Of a DNA stretch of 12,156 bases, positions 7,108 to 12,156 are shown in pieces. Source of the stretch: Candidatus Latescibacterota bacterium (GTDB lineage Bacteria; Latescibacterota; 4484-107). Below the pieces are notes generated by a model. The model did no database searches, was not told the DNA's origin, and saw only the letters and a list, made by a program, of their open reading frames with translations. Position 1 is the first letter of the stretch. The number at the start of each line of letters is the position of its first letter. Location: contig JAUWMS010000024.1 of NCBI GenBank assembly GCA_030613045.1, positions 1-12,156 of the forward strand, written 5' to 3'. The position numbers and the translations under genes are program-made.

Positions 7108-7449
7108 TCAGAGTTGGGTAAATAGTTCTTGTTGTCGCTCGATCCTGCTCTTCAAAATCTCCGAAGCCGTGTCTAAGATGTCGAAGATTCCTTCGTCCAC
7201 TATGGAGTAATAATTGCTCACCCCCTCCTTGCGGCGGGCGATAAGACCAACGCTCCTGAGAATCGTTAGATGTCGGGATACGACGGAGCCATCCACCTGT
7301 AAGCGTGAAGCCAGGTCACAGGTGCACTTCTCTTCTTTCCGCAGGAGTTTTAATATCTCGACCCTCGCGTCGCAGGCTAAGGCGGAAAATAGCTGGATTC
7401 TGGGGTCCTCTACACATTCCTGAGAATCTTTGATCTCTTTTTTTCCCAT
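7108..7449 (-). CDS. ArsR/SmtB-family transcriptional repressor
   Basis: This 113-residue winged-helix repressor has the usual ArsR length. The N-terminal helices (DPRIQLFSALACDARVEILKLL, 15-36) are followed by KCTCDLASRL (41-50), where C42 and C44 form the CxCDL motif of the metal-sensing alpha-3 site known from ArsR and CadC. The recognition helix is DGSVVSRHLTILRSVGLI (53-70) and the wing is RRKEGVSNYY (72-81). C12 and C26 could supply further thiol ligands. The family represses its own operon and releases DNA on binding As(III), Cd, Zn or another inducer; the true inducer here is not known. The gene is visibly more AT-rich than its neighbours. ATG 7449 is 14 nt from GGGGAGG, a rather long spacing. 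It heads the gene series that continues to base 1. Confidence 0.92.
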   Translation of the reverse strand: MGKKEIKDSQECVEDPRIQLFSALACDARVEILKLLRKEEKCTCDLASRLQVDGSVVSRHLTILRSVGLIARRKEGVSNYYSIVDEGIFDILDTASEILKSRIERQQELFTQL

Positions 7450-7478
7450 AACTTGCGCGGCTGCCTCCCCTTATTGTC

Positions 7479-7500
7479 TTATTGCATAATTGCGCAAATA
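7479..7500. promoter_or_regulatory. Imperfect operator in the arsR promoter
   Basis: TTATTGCATAA is followed by TTGCGCAAATA, matching the perfect palindrome at 7063-7084 in 18 of 22 positions, with an identical left half. It overlaps the -10 hexamer and the expected transcription start of arsR, the classical position for autorepression. Confidence 0.8.
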
Positions 7501-7525
7501 TACGGGGGCAAAACCCCTTTGTCAA
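7497..7525 (-). promoter_or_regulatory. Sigma-70-type promoter of arsR
   Basis: On the minus strand, TTGACA (7520-7525) and TATATT (7497-7502) are separated by exactly 17 bp. The spacer carries GGGGTTTTGCCCC, a small inverted repeat. The predicted start is near 7490, inside the operator. It is the strongest housekeeping-type promoter seen in the window and would drive arsR and probably the genes after it. Confidence 0.85.
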
Positions 7526-7539
7526 GGTTTTTTTCATCT

Positions 7540-7568
7540 CTCGTTCCCACGCAGAGCGTGGGAACGAG
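7540..7568. repeat. Perfect 13-bp hairpin (GTTCCCACGC type)
   Basis: CTCGTTCCCACGC, loop AGA, GCGTGGGAACGAG is a perfect stem. Similar palindromes are scattered repeats in many bacterial genomes (recalled, not searched). It lies 14 bp upstream of the arsR -35 hexamer. No T-run follows on either strand, so a standard terminator role is not supported. Confidence 0.8.
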
Positions 7569-7576
7569 GTTCTTCA

Positions 7577-7771
7577 CTAAGTGCTCCTTGTCAGAAATTT
7601 TAGTTGCTCCGAAAAAGCCGGAGTAAACTCGGCACTGGCAAAGGCAGAAAGCCTCTGAAGAGGCTGAAGATACAGTCCCTTCAGGAAGTTTATGATGTTC
7701 ACAGTGCCAGCTTTAGCTTGGCTTTGCACAGGGGATTAAGCTCCAGCGAATTTCTGACAAGGAGCACTTAG
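7577..7771. mobile_element. MITE-like element, 195 bp, 23-bp terminal inverted repeats
   Basis: The 23-bp ends at 7577-7599 and 7749-7771 are perfect inverses, beginning CTAAGTGCTCC. If the TA within each end is a target duplication, the element proper begins AGTGCTCCTTGTCAG, which fits TA-targeting IS630/Tc1-type transposition. There is no transposase gene. The interior has short hairpins: CTCCG/CGGAG near 7607-7623 and GCCTCT/AGAGGC near 7650, plus GGCACTG paired with CAGTGCC. It lies between the amidohydrolase stub and the arsR promoter. Assignment to the IS630 group is inference from TA only. Confidence 0.75.
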
Positions 7772-7799
7772 GGTTACCCGATCTTCATACAGGCTCTTT

Positions 7800-7841
7800 T
7801 CAGTGGATGAAAAATCTATGCCCGGACACGTCAATGATCAT
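7800..7841 (-). pseudogene. Stub of an amidohydrolase gene (5' end only)
   Basis: ATG at 7841 overlaps the TGA of the opine-dehydrogenase-family gene (TGATG) and follows AAAAGGGGGAAAG. It reads MIIDVSGHRFFIH then TGA. The first five residues, and part of the DNA including the leader, match the start of the amidohydrolase at 7044 (MIIDVHAH). After codon 8 the resemblance ends. Some 28 bp beyond its stop begins the MITE-like element. It is read as the remnant of a second amidohydrolase gene lost by deletion or insertion. A chance short ORF is the alternative. Confidence 0.45.
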
Positions 7842-8944
7842 CAACTTTCCCCCTTTTCCACCCACCGGATGATTTCCTCAGGAGTGCGTTCTGTCAGCCC
7901 CAGGCTTGAGAGCGTGTATCCGGTGCGACGATAGTCCCCGCCACAGAGCACGGAGCCCAAGTCAATGATCGCGTCCATGACCGGTGTGGGAACGTTGAGC
8001 TTCTTCCCGAACTCCGACATCGGCGCCAACCCGAAAGGGATGTCCTCCGTGAGATAGCGGTCCTGAAGCGACTTCGGGCCGAGAATACGGGCTATGACGC
8101 CCATGGTATCGAAAGGAGCCTGGAAGGCCGCTCCCATGATGCTCGCGGTCGTCCGAAAGTCCCGCTCATCGTATCGGATCACATCAAATCCGAACGCTTC
8201 GGCAAGGGCGGAGACTTCGTCGTACGCGGCTTTGATTGCACGAGCCACCGCCTCCGTGATCCCCTCGCGATACAGGTAAAACTCGCCTTTGGCGTATTGT
8301 ATCCGCCCCGTATTGAGCAGCGAAGCCACGGGATGGACAATCGGGTTGGGATTGCTGAAATCGGCCGAAAGCACGTTCGGCGCGGGGTGCACACATGGAT
8401 AGATCTCTTGAAGCCTGGATACGACCTCATCCGTCCCGGTCGCAGGCAACGCGGCCACCCCCACCTCCGGCGTGCTGAGCAGAAGTTCCACCTTCCCGGG
8501 ACCGGAAAGGCGTGTCCCGTAAGGAAGCGTGTTTGCGCCCGCGATCTTTGGATTTGCCGTTGCCCCTTTTTCCTTCAACAGATGCGTTAGACGGAGGGAA
8601 CCGAAGTTGTCGGGCCAGAGGACGACGATGTGGTCGTCGGTAAGCGCGGGAAGCAACGCGGAAAAGAACGCATCGTGCCCGGATGCCGGGACGACGAGGT
8701 GGATCAACTCGGCCTCATGCACCGCCTCTACGACGTCCGTGGTCGCAAGGTGAAGCTTGGCGGTTCCCGTGCGACCGATACCCGATAGTTCGATGCATCC
8801 CGTCTCCAGCGTGGGAAGGAACGACTCCCGAAACGCCGGAAGCTCGCAAAAATTCACCTCGTATCCGGCAAGTGTGAGGTCGGCCGCCATGCAATGGGCC
8901 CCGTTCCCTCCTCCCAGGACGGCTATCGGCTTTGTCATTTTCAT
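7841..8944 (-). CDS. NAD(P)-dependent octopine/opine dehydrogenase-family protein
   Basis: This 367-residue protein belongs to the NAD/NADP octopine/nopaline dehydrogenase family, which couples or splits amino acids and keto acids through reductive condensation. The N-terminal Rossmann motif is VLGGGNGAHCMAADL (9-23). SNPNPIVHPVASLLN (197-211) carries H204, and LQDRYLTEDIPFG (293-305) carries R296 and D301. These correspond to the conserved His, Arg and Asp of the Arthrobacter N-(carboxyethyl)norvaline dehydrogenase active site. The length is near the family's usual 360-400. ATG at 8944 follows AAGGGGAAAAAT. Its stop overlaps the start of the amidohydrolase stub. The C-N hydrolase gene lies upstream across a repeat element. 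Specific substrates are not predictable; some family members act in opine metallophore synthesis, but no nicotianamine-synthase-like gene is present here. Confidence 0.88.
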   Translation of the reverse strand: MKMTKPIAVLGGGNGAHCMAADLTLAGYEVNFCELPAFRESFLPTLETGCIELSGIGRTGTAKLHLATTDVVEAVHEAELIHLVVPASGHDAFFSALLPALTDDHIVVLWPDNFGSLRLTHLLKEKGATANPKIAGANTLPYGTRLSGPGKVELLLSTPEVGVAALPATGTDEVVSRLQEIYPCVHPAPNVLSADFSNPNPIVHPVASLLNTGRIQYAKGEFYLYREGITEAVARAIKAAYDEVSALAEAFGFDVIRYDERDFRTTASIMGAAFQAPFDTMGVIARILGPKSLQDRYLTEDIPFGLAPMSEFGKKLNVPTPVMDAIIDLGSVLCGGDYRRTGYTLSSLGLTERTPEEIIRWVEKGES

Positions 8945-8973
8945 ATTTTTCCCCTTTTAAGTAAGTGGACAAG

Positions 8974-9159
8974 ATTAAACTACAATTTCACCGCGGAGAC
9001 GCAGAGGACGCAGAGAGAAAAGCAGGTAAAGGTAAAGGTAGAGGTAGAGGTAAAGAAGAAAACCGCTTGATTGCTGCCGTTCTCCACCTTTACCTTTACC
9101 TATACCTATACCTATACCAGTCTTTGTCCTTTGCGGTGAGCATAAGAGAATGATTTTGT
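8974..9159. repeat. Long inverted-repeat element, copy 2, with hexamer-repeat arms
   Basis: It is inverted relative to copy 1. Bases 8974-9001 match copy 1 positions 1519-1546 with one mismatch in 28, and 9129-9159 match 1430-1460 with four mismatches in 31. The core is different and longer: GGTAAA/GGTAGA hexamers at 9024-9055 face inverted CCTTTA/CCTATA hexamers at 9086-9118. The element fills the gap between the C-N hydrolase stop and the opine-dehydrogenase-family gene. Confidence 0.85.
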
Positions 9160-9167
9160 CCAAGAAC

Positions 9168-10010
9168 TTATATCGCCTTAGAACGTACGTCGCTCAGTCC
9201 TCCGTAGGCCTCCGGACGTCTGTCCCGCAGGAACGGAAGCACCTGTCTGGCCTGCTCTATAAGGTCCAGGTCCAGTTCCGTAACGAGAAGCTCCTCTTTC
9301 CCTTCCTCAGCCCTCGCGACCACCTCGCCCGTCGGATTCGTCACAAAGCTCCTCCCGAAAAACATCACCTTCCCCTCGATTCCGACTCTGTTTACAACCG
9401 CAATAAATACCTGATTAGCAACGGCCGCCGCCTGTATCTCCATTTCCCAGATCTGTTCCAAAGCCGACGTGGAGGTCGCGGTCGGCACGAGAATAATCTC
9501 CGCGCCATTTAGGGTCAACGCCCTCATCTGCTCCGGGAAGTGACGGTCGTAGCAAATGGCGATTCCCACCTTCGCGACGCCCGTATCGAATACCGGGAAG
9601 CCCGTGTTGCCCTCCCAGTAGTAGAACTTCTCGTTGTAATTGGGAAGCTCCGCGATGTGCATCATCCGGCTGATCCCGAGAAGCCTTCCGTCCGCGCCGA
9701 TGACCGGCGAGCAGTCGTAATATTCCCCCGGTCCGGCATGCTCATACATATTGATGATCGTGACCAACTCCAACTCCTTCGCCTTCTTTTGGAATCGCTT
9801 GACCATCGGGCCTGGTATGGGTTCCGCCAGGGCGAAGTAGCGCTTGTCCGCCCGCACGAGCGGAAAGAATGGGTCAAAGGCCATTTCAGGGAAACAGATC
9901 AGCGAAGCGTCTTCCTTTTTCGCCTGTTCCATGAGCACGAGCGCGTTTCGGATGTTCTCCTCCCTGCTCTCCGAAGCGGAGACCTGCGCCAACGCGATCT
10001 TGATTTTCAT
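9168..10010 (-). CDS. Carbon-nitrogen hydrolase (nitrilase superfamily), catalytic Lys replaced by Met
   Basis: This 280-residue nitrilase-superfamily protein most resembles the N-carbamoylputrescine amidase / N-carbamyl amino-acid amidohydrolase branch, which releases ammonia (and CO2) from amide or carbamoyl nitrogen. The catalytic Glu is in CFPEMAF (39-45, E42), the nucleophile in GIAICYDRHFPEQMRAL (149-165, C153), and the second Glu in NEKFYY (126-131, E128). Where relatives have R-K-M-H-I, this protein has SRMMHI (114-119), so the triad Lys is Met116. The rest of the fold, including SFVTNPTGE (221-229), is intact. ATG at 10010 follows GGGAGGAAAAAG. No signal peptide is seen, so it is cytoplasmic. 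It sits between the TIGR04076-type gene and the opine-dehydrogenase-family gene. The family call is secure. Activity is uncertain; the Met may be a subfamily trait. Confidence 0.88.
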   Translation of the reverse strand: MKIKIALAQVSASESREENIRNALVLMEQAKKEDASLICFPEMAFDPFFPLVRADKRYFALAEPIPGPMVKRFQKKAKELELVTIINMYEHAGPGEYYDCSPVIGADGRLLGISRMMHIAELPNYNEKFYYWEGNTGFPVFDTGVAKVGIAICYDRHFPEQMRALTLNGAEIILVPTATSTSALEQIWEMEIQAAAVANQVFIAVVNRVGIEGKVMFFGRSFVTNPTGEVVARAEEGKEELLVTELDLDLIEQARQVLPFLRDRRPEAYGGLSDVRSKAI

Positions 10011-10029
10011 CTTTTTCCTCCCAAACTAA

Positions 10030-10084
10030 GTTCGTAGTGCGGACTTCAGTCCGTTTAAGAGGCGTTGAAACGCCCACTACAAAC
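10030..10084. repeat. Cloverleaf-forming 55-bp palindromic repeat
   Basis: The closing arms GTTCGTAGTG (10030-10039) and CACTACAAAC (10075-10084) pair with one G-T-type mismatch. Between them are two perfect hairpins, CGGACT-TC-AGTCCG (10040-10053) and GGCGTT-GA-AACGCC (10061-10074), separated by TTTAAGA. Folded, it is a compact three-way junction. It begins 20 bp upstream of the C-N hydrolase start and ends two bases before the TIGR04076-type gene's stop codon. Confidence 0.85.
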
Positions 10085-10086
10085 AG

Positions 10087-10356
10087 TCACTCGAATTCCC
10101 GTCTCACCTCGAAGACCACGGGGGTCTTTGGATCCGGGCATGCGTGCACGACCGCGTCGTCCTCGTCTGCCCACCGGAAACGCGCTCCGTTATGGAAGGC
10201 GTATACCTTGGGCATAAGAGACGTCAGCGCTCCCAAACAGATCGTTCCGCTGAGTCTCACCGATGCTTCGCCCACACACTCGAATACGATCCGATCGCCC
10301 GGTTGGTGCACCTCGCACCCGTTGACCTCCTTCACGGAGACGACGATCCGTTTCAT
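10087..10356 (-). CDS. TIGR04076-family small protein
   Basis: This 89-residue protein resembles the TIGR04076 family of small proteins of unknown function. Features are an N-terminal strand MKRIVVSVKEV, GCEVHQPGDRIVFE (13-26), ICLGALTSLMPKVYAF (39-54), and the C-terminal block RWADEDDAVVHACPDPKTPVVFEV (61-84) with the family's acidic run and CPDP. Cysteines at 14, 40 and 73 could form a metal or redox site; this is inference. ATG at 10356 is chosen because AAGGGGGAAAACAG precedes it and family homology begins there. An in-frame ATG nine codons upstream also has a purine-rich leader. It lies between ceramidase-like B and the C-N hydrolase and is probably co-transcribed with them. Confidence 0.82.
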   Translation of the reverse strand: MKRIVVSVKEVNGCEVHQPGDRIVFECVGEASVRLSGTICLGALTSLMPKVYAFHNGARFRWADEDDAVVHACPDPKTPVVFEVRREFE

Positions 10357-10490
10357 CTGTTTTCCCCCTTTTTCGCCGCTCATATTTTGACTTTCCCCTT
10401 TCCATAAAACGCACCACGAAGTATGCGGAGGCGGTAAAGAGAAATAAGACCCTCAAGGCAGAGGATGCCCTTTTAGTTTTTTTGGGGTTC

Positions 10491-10510
10491 CCTCCGCGAA
10501 CTCTGCGGTG
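10491..10510. repeat. Solo arm of the CACCGCAGAG repeat family
   Basis: CCTCCGCGAACTCTGCGGTG is a degenerate right arm of the element seen complete at 1430-1546 and 8974-9159. A weak partner, ATGCGGAGGCGGTAAAGAG, lies near 10423-10441. The 192-bp gap 10357-10548 holds this and T-rich text, with no gene or clear promoter. Confidence 0.55.
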
Positions 10511-10548
10511 AAAAAAACACTGAGGTGAGGCCGTTTGGCGTGCAAAAA

Positions 10549-11847
10549 TCAGGCGATCCCCAAAAGCTCCCGAACCGCCTGCAAGATATTGGGCTCCACC
10601 TCCTCCGAGAAATTGGCCGGATACCAGAAGAACTTATGCCAGTCGTATCTCGGAGTATCTCCATCCTCGCGACAACTCGCCGCGGAGGGAAGATAGCCGA
10701 CGTATCCGTTCGCGTATCCCACGATAAAGAGGTGCTTGCAGGCCGTCTGCTCCTTCATTTTGAGTCCCACCTCAGCAAAAAGCTCTCCGGGTATAGCCGC
10801 GAGGATGATGTCAGGTCCTATCCGTATAATCTGAATCTCCCCCATAATGGACGTGGGCGCGTTCCCGGCACGCAGAGAGGCAAGAGTCCGCTCTTCCCAG
10901 GTCGCATCTTCCCCCTTCGCCCGCTTCGCCTTTAACTCAGCCTCGACGTCCTCTATGGTCGGAAGCGGAAGCATCGGAAATTCGATCTCCTTCGAGGCCA
11001 CACGGAGATCACCCACCTCCTCAGTGCGGATTTGTTCGAGCGTCTTGATGGCCTCGCCCGCGAGAACCGTACCCCATCGCCGCGCATCCTCCGCGCCGCC
11101 GTATGCAAAATCGTCCGAGCCGTCCTCTTTCTTCCTGAGCCACTTGATCTTCGTATCGCCCGAAGCGCCGTTCGCGAAGAGCACGGTGATCTCGTCATCG
11201 TACACCTTCTCCACCACGCTCTGGAGAAAACCCGGATAATCGGCGGCGAAGAACTGTCCCCAATGCATGACACTCGCATGGGCGGCGTAATTCACGAGCG
11301 CGGCAACGTGCCGGCCCTCCGCATCATCTACACGCAGCACCGACAGCGAGGTATACACAGGTGCCTCGGGATTGGGCGCCCACTTGGCACCCTGCGGCGT
11401 GGAAATCCAGCGATTGATGGCCGCGTCCGCATACCCCTCACCCGCGCCGATCCGGGCATCGCTCCGATCCAAATTCGCCTCAGCCACCGCACCGGCCATC
11501 TTGGCCACGAGTTGATCCACGTAGCTCTTGTCGTGCTCGACCACGCTCCAGCGATCCCGCATCGTAGTCGCCACGCCTGAATGCGTGTGCGAAGCCCCGA
11601 ACATCACGTGCGTCCCCGGAATACCCGTCATCTCTTCGATCCGCGTTCTCGTCTCAGCCACGACCCGCTTCCCGAGCAGGATCACGTCCACAGTCACGAG
11701 GGCCGCTTTTGTGTGCCCGTCGTCGAGTACTAATGCCTTCGCGTACAGCTCGGTAGCGACGCCGATGGATGGCTTTCCTCCGTTGGCGATGGTCCCGACC
11801 GGAGGCGTGATGTTCGCCCTTGCTACTCCTGCTTTTAGATTATTCAT
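10549..11847 (-). CDS. Neutral/alkaline ceramidase-like metallohydrolase (copy B)
   Basis: This 432-residue paralogue of the protein at 3378-4718 is in the PF04734 family. It shares the order of motifs: AGVARANITPPVG (6-18), FGASHTHSG (83-91) with H87 and H89, NYAAHASVM (186-194) with H190, NGASGDTK (226-233), AIPGELFAEVG (351-361) with E355, and YANGYVGYLPSAASCREDGD (378-397) with Y385. All zinc-ligand positions known from Pseudomonas ceramidase appear present. Differences from copy A include a shorter linker before residue 330 and MRDRWSVVEHD (96-106) where copy A has RWLSEQVNEA, which suggests a different substrate pocket. ATG 11847 follows GGGAGGAACCTC, which lies inside the preceding ORF; the two overlap by 8 nt. 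No signal peptide and no C-terminal extra domain are seen. Confidence 0.88.
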   Translation of the reverse strand: MNNLKAGVARANITPPVGTIANGGKPSIGVATELYAKALVLDDGHTKAALVTVDVILLGKRVVAETRTRIEEMTGIPGTHVMFGASHTHSGVATTMRDRWSVVEHDKSYVDQLVAKMAGAVAEANLDRSDARIGAGEGYADAAINRWISTPQGAKWAPNPEAPVYTSLSVLRVDDAEGRHVAALVNYAAHASVMHWGQFFAADYPGFLQSVVEKVYDDEITVLFANGASGDTKIKWLRKKEDGSDDFAYGGAEDARRWGTVLAGEAIKTLEQIRTEEVGDLRVASKEIEFPMLPLPTIEDVEAELKAKRAKGEDATWEERTLASLRAGNAPTSIMGEIQIIRIGPDIILAAIPGELFAEVGLKMKEQTACKHLFIVGYANGYVGYLPSAASCREDGDTPRYDWHKFFWYPANFSEEVEPNILQAVRELLGIA

Positions 11848-12094
11848 GAGGTTCCTCCCTGTTTTTTTCTATGGCCTCGCGATAGATGTCCATCGGAGTG
11901 CTGACGTCCGAAGGCGTCTCGTCCGTCCGCTCAACCAGATAGGTGATCAGATATTCCAGCGTGCCGGCCGCCGGACAGGTAAAGGAGAAGTTCGAGGTAA
12001 GCTCATCGTATGGGAATTTCCATTTTTGGGTTTGATTCCGTTTTCGGGCAGAATCCTTTCCAATTAGGAGGCCAGGAAGCCAGGAGAAAGACAA
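11840..12094 (-). CDS. Unrecognised short ORF with repeat-derived 5' end, probable remnant
   Basis: This 84-codon frame ends EEPHE at TAA, overlapping the ceramidase-like B start by 8 nt and supplying its ribosome site, which argues that the 3' part is genuine coding sequence. The only start is a TTG at 12094; a stop (TAG) lies two codons upstream. The first dozen codons fall in the inverted repeat at 12063-12136. The next in-frame ATG comes only about 16 codons from the end. Recognisable coding character begins around FPYDELTSNFSFTCPAAGTLEYLITYLVERTDETPSDV. The tail faintly recalls the C-terminus of Gfo/Idh/MocA-type oxidoreductases, but too little remains to assign. It is most simply a gene whose 5' part was replaced by the repeat. 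Confidence 0.45.
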   Translation of the reverse strand: MSFSWLPGLLIGKDSARKRNQTQKWKFPYDELTSNFSFTCPAAGTLEYLITYLVERTDETPSDVSTPMDIYREAIEKNREEPHE

Positions 12095-12136
12095 TCCCTA
12101 CGCCTTAGTCCTCTCCTGGTTTCCTGGATTCCTAAT
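12063..12136. repeat. Inverted repeat (CCAGGAAGCCAGGAG type)
   Basis: The arms at 12063-12087 and 12112-12136, beginning ATTAGGA, pair in 22 of 25 positions around a 24-nt spacer. Each arm contains a tandem near-repeat, CCAGGAA(G/A)CCAGGAGA. It overlaps the 5' end of the short ORF upstream of ceramidase-like B. Nothing else is recognised from 12137 to the window end. Confidence 0.8.
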
Positions 12137-12156
12137 AAAAAAAGCGCTTCCGGCTG

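Noticed and set aside
7094..7110. T-run directly after the arsR stop as a terminator
   Set aside because: Eight or so T residues are present on the minus strand but no stem precedes them.
8965..9163. Short ORFs on both strands over the gap before the opine-dehydrogenase-family gene
   Set aside because: They translate the palindromic arms and hexamer arrays; the peptide (runs of Gly-Lys or Leu-Tyr) is a repeat artefact.
10030..10084. tRNA or tRNA-like gene from the cloverleaf shape
   Set aside because: It is 55 nt with only two inner hairpins and 2-nt loops; there is no anticodon arm, T-loop or CCA context.
10190..10456. 88-codon minus-strand frame overlapping the TIGR04076-type gene
   Set aside because: It is out of frame with a protein of clear family resemblance and has no recognisable features.

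Overview
The window is a bacterial chromosomal segment in which every supported gene lies on the minus strand, so transcription runs from base 12156 towards base 1. Protein families and repeats suggest an uncultured heterotroph of the Poribacteria / Latescibacteria / Planctomycetes-like kind. The grounds are two neutral-ceramidase-like metallohydrolases, a GHL10-type TIM barrel, a MtaA-like URO-D relative, a DegT/DnrJ aminotransferase, an amidohydrolase-2 protein, and intergenic gaps crowded with short palindromic and tandem repeats. This is inference from family content; there is no rRNA or marker gene. No tRNA, rRNA, CRISPR array or complete transposase gene was seen.

Layout in transcription order. 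(A) 12156-7800: a short ORF with a repeat-derived 5' end, ceramidase-like B, a TIGR04076-type small protein, a nitrilase-superfamily (C-N) hydrolase, an octopine/opine-dehydrogenase-family protein, and a probable 13-codon stub of a lost amidohydrolase gene. (B) 7800-7450: a gene-free gap with a 195-bp MITE-like element flanked by TA, a perfect 13-bp hairpin, and a consensus-like sigma-70 promoter overlapped by a palindromic operator. (C) 7449-1: an ArsR-type repressor, a second and perfect copy of the operator, an amidohydrolase, a DegT aminotransferase, ceramidase-like A, a URO-D-family pseudogene, an MBL-fold protein of the DHPS type, a GHL10 glycoside-hydrolase-like protein, and the start of a second, diverged MBL paralogue.

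The intact genes read as a catabolic neighbourhood centred on C-N bonds: amide hydrolysis (two ceramidase-like proteins, one nitrilase-like protein), amino-group handling (PLP aminotransferase, opine-type dehydrogenase) and hydrolysis or decarboxylation of small molecules (amidohydrolase). A GHL10 protein may act on a glycan. Cluster C appears to be controlled by the ArsR protein, which carries a CxCDL metal-site motif. The substrate cannot be named from sequence. The neighbourhood is partly decaying: one gene has a frameshifting internal deletion, one is reduced to its first codons, and one MBL copy has lost metal-ligand positions.
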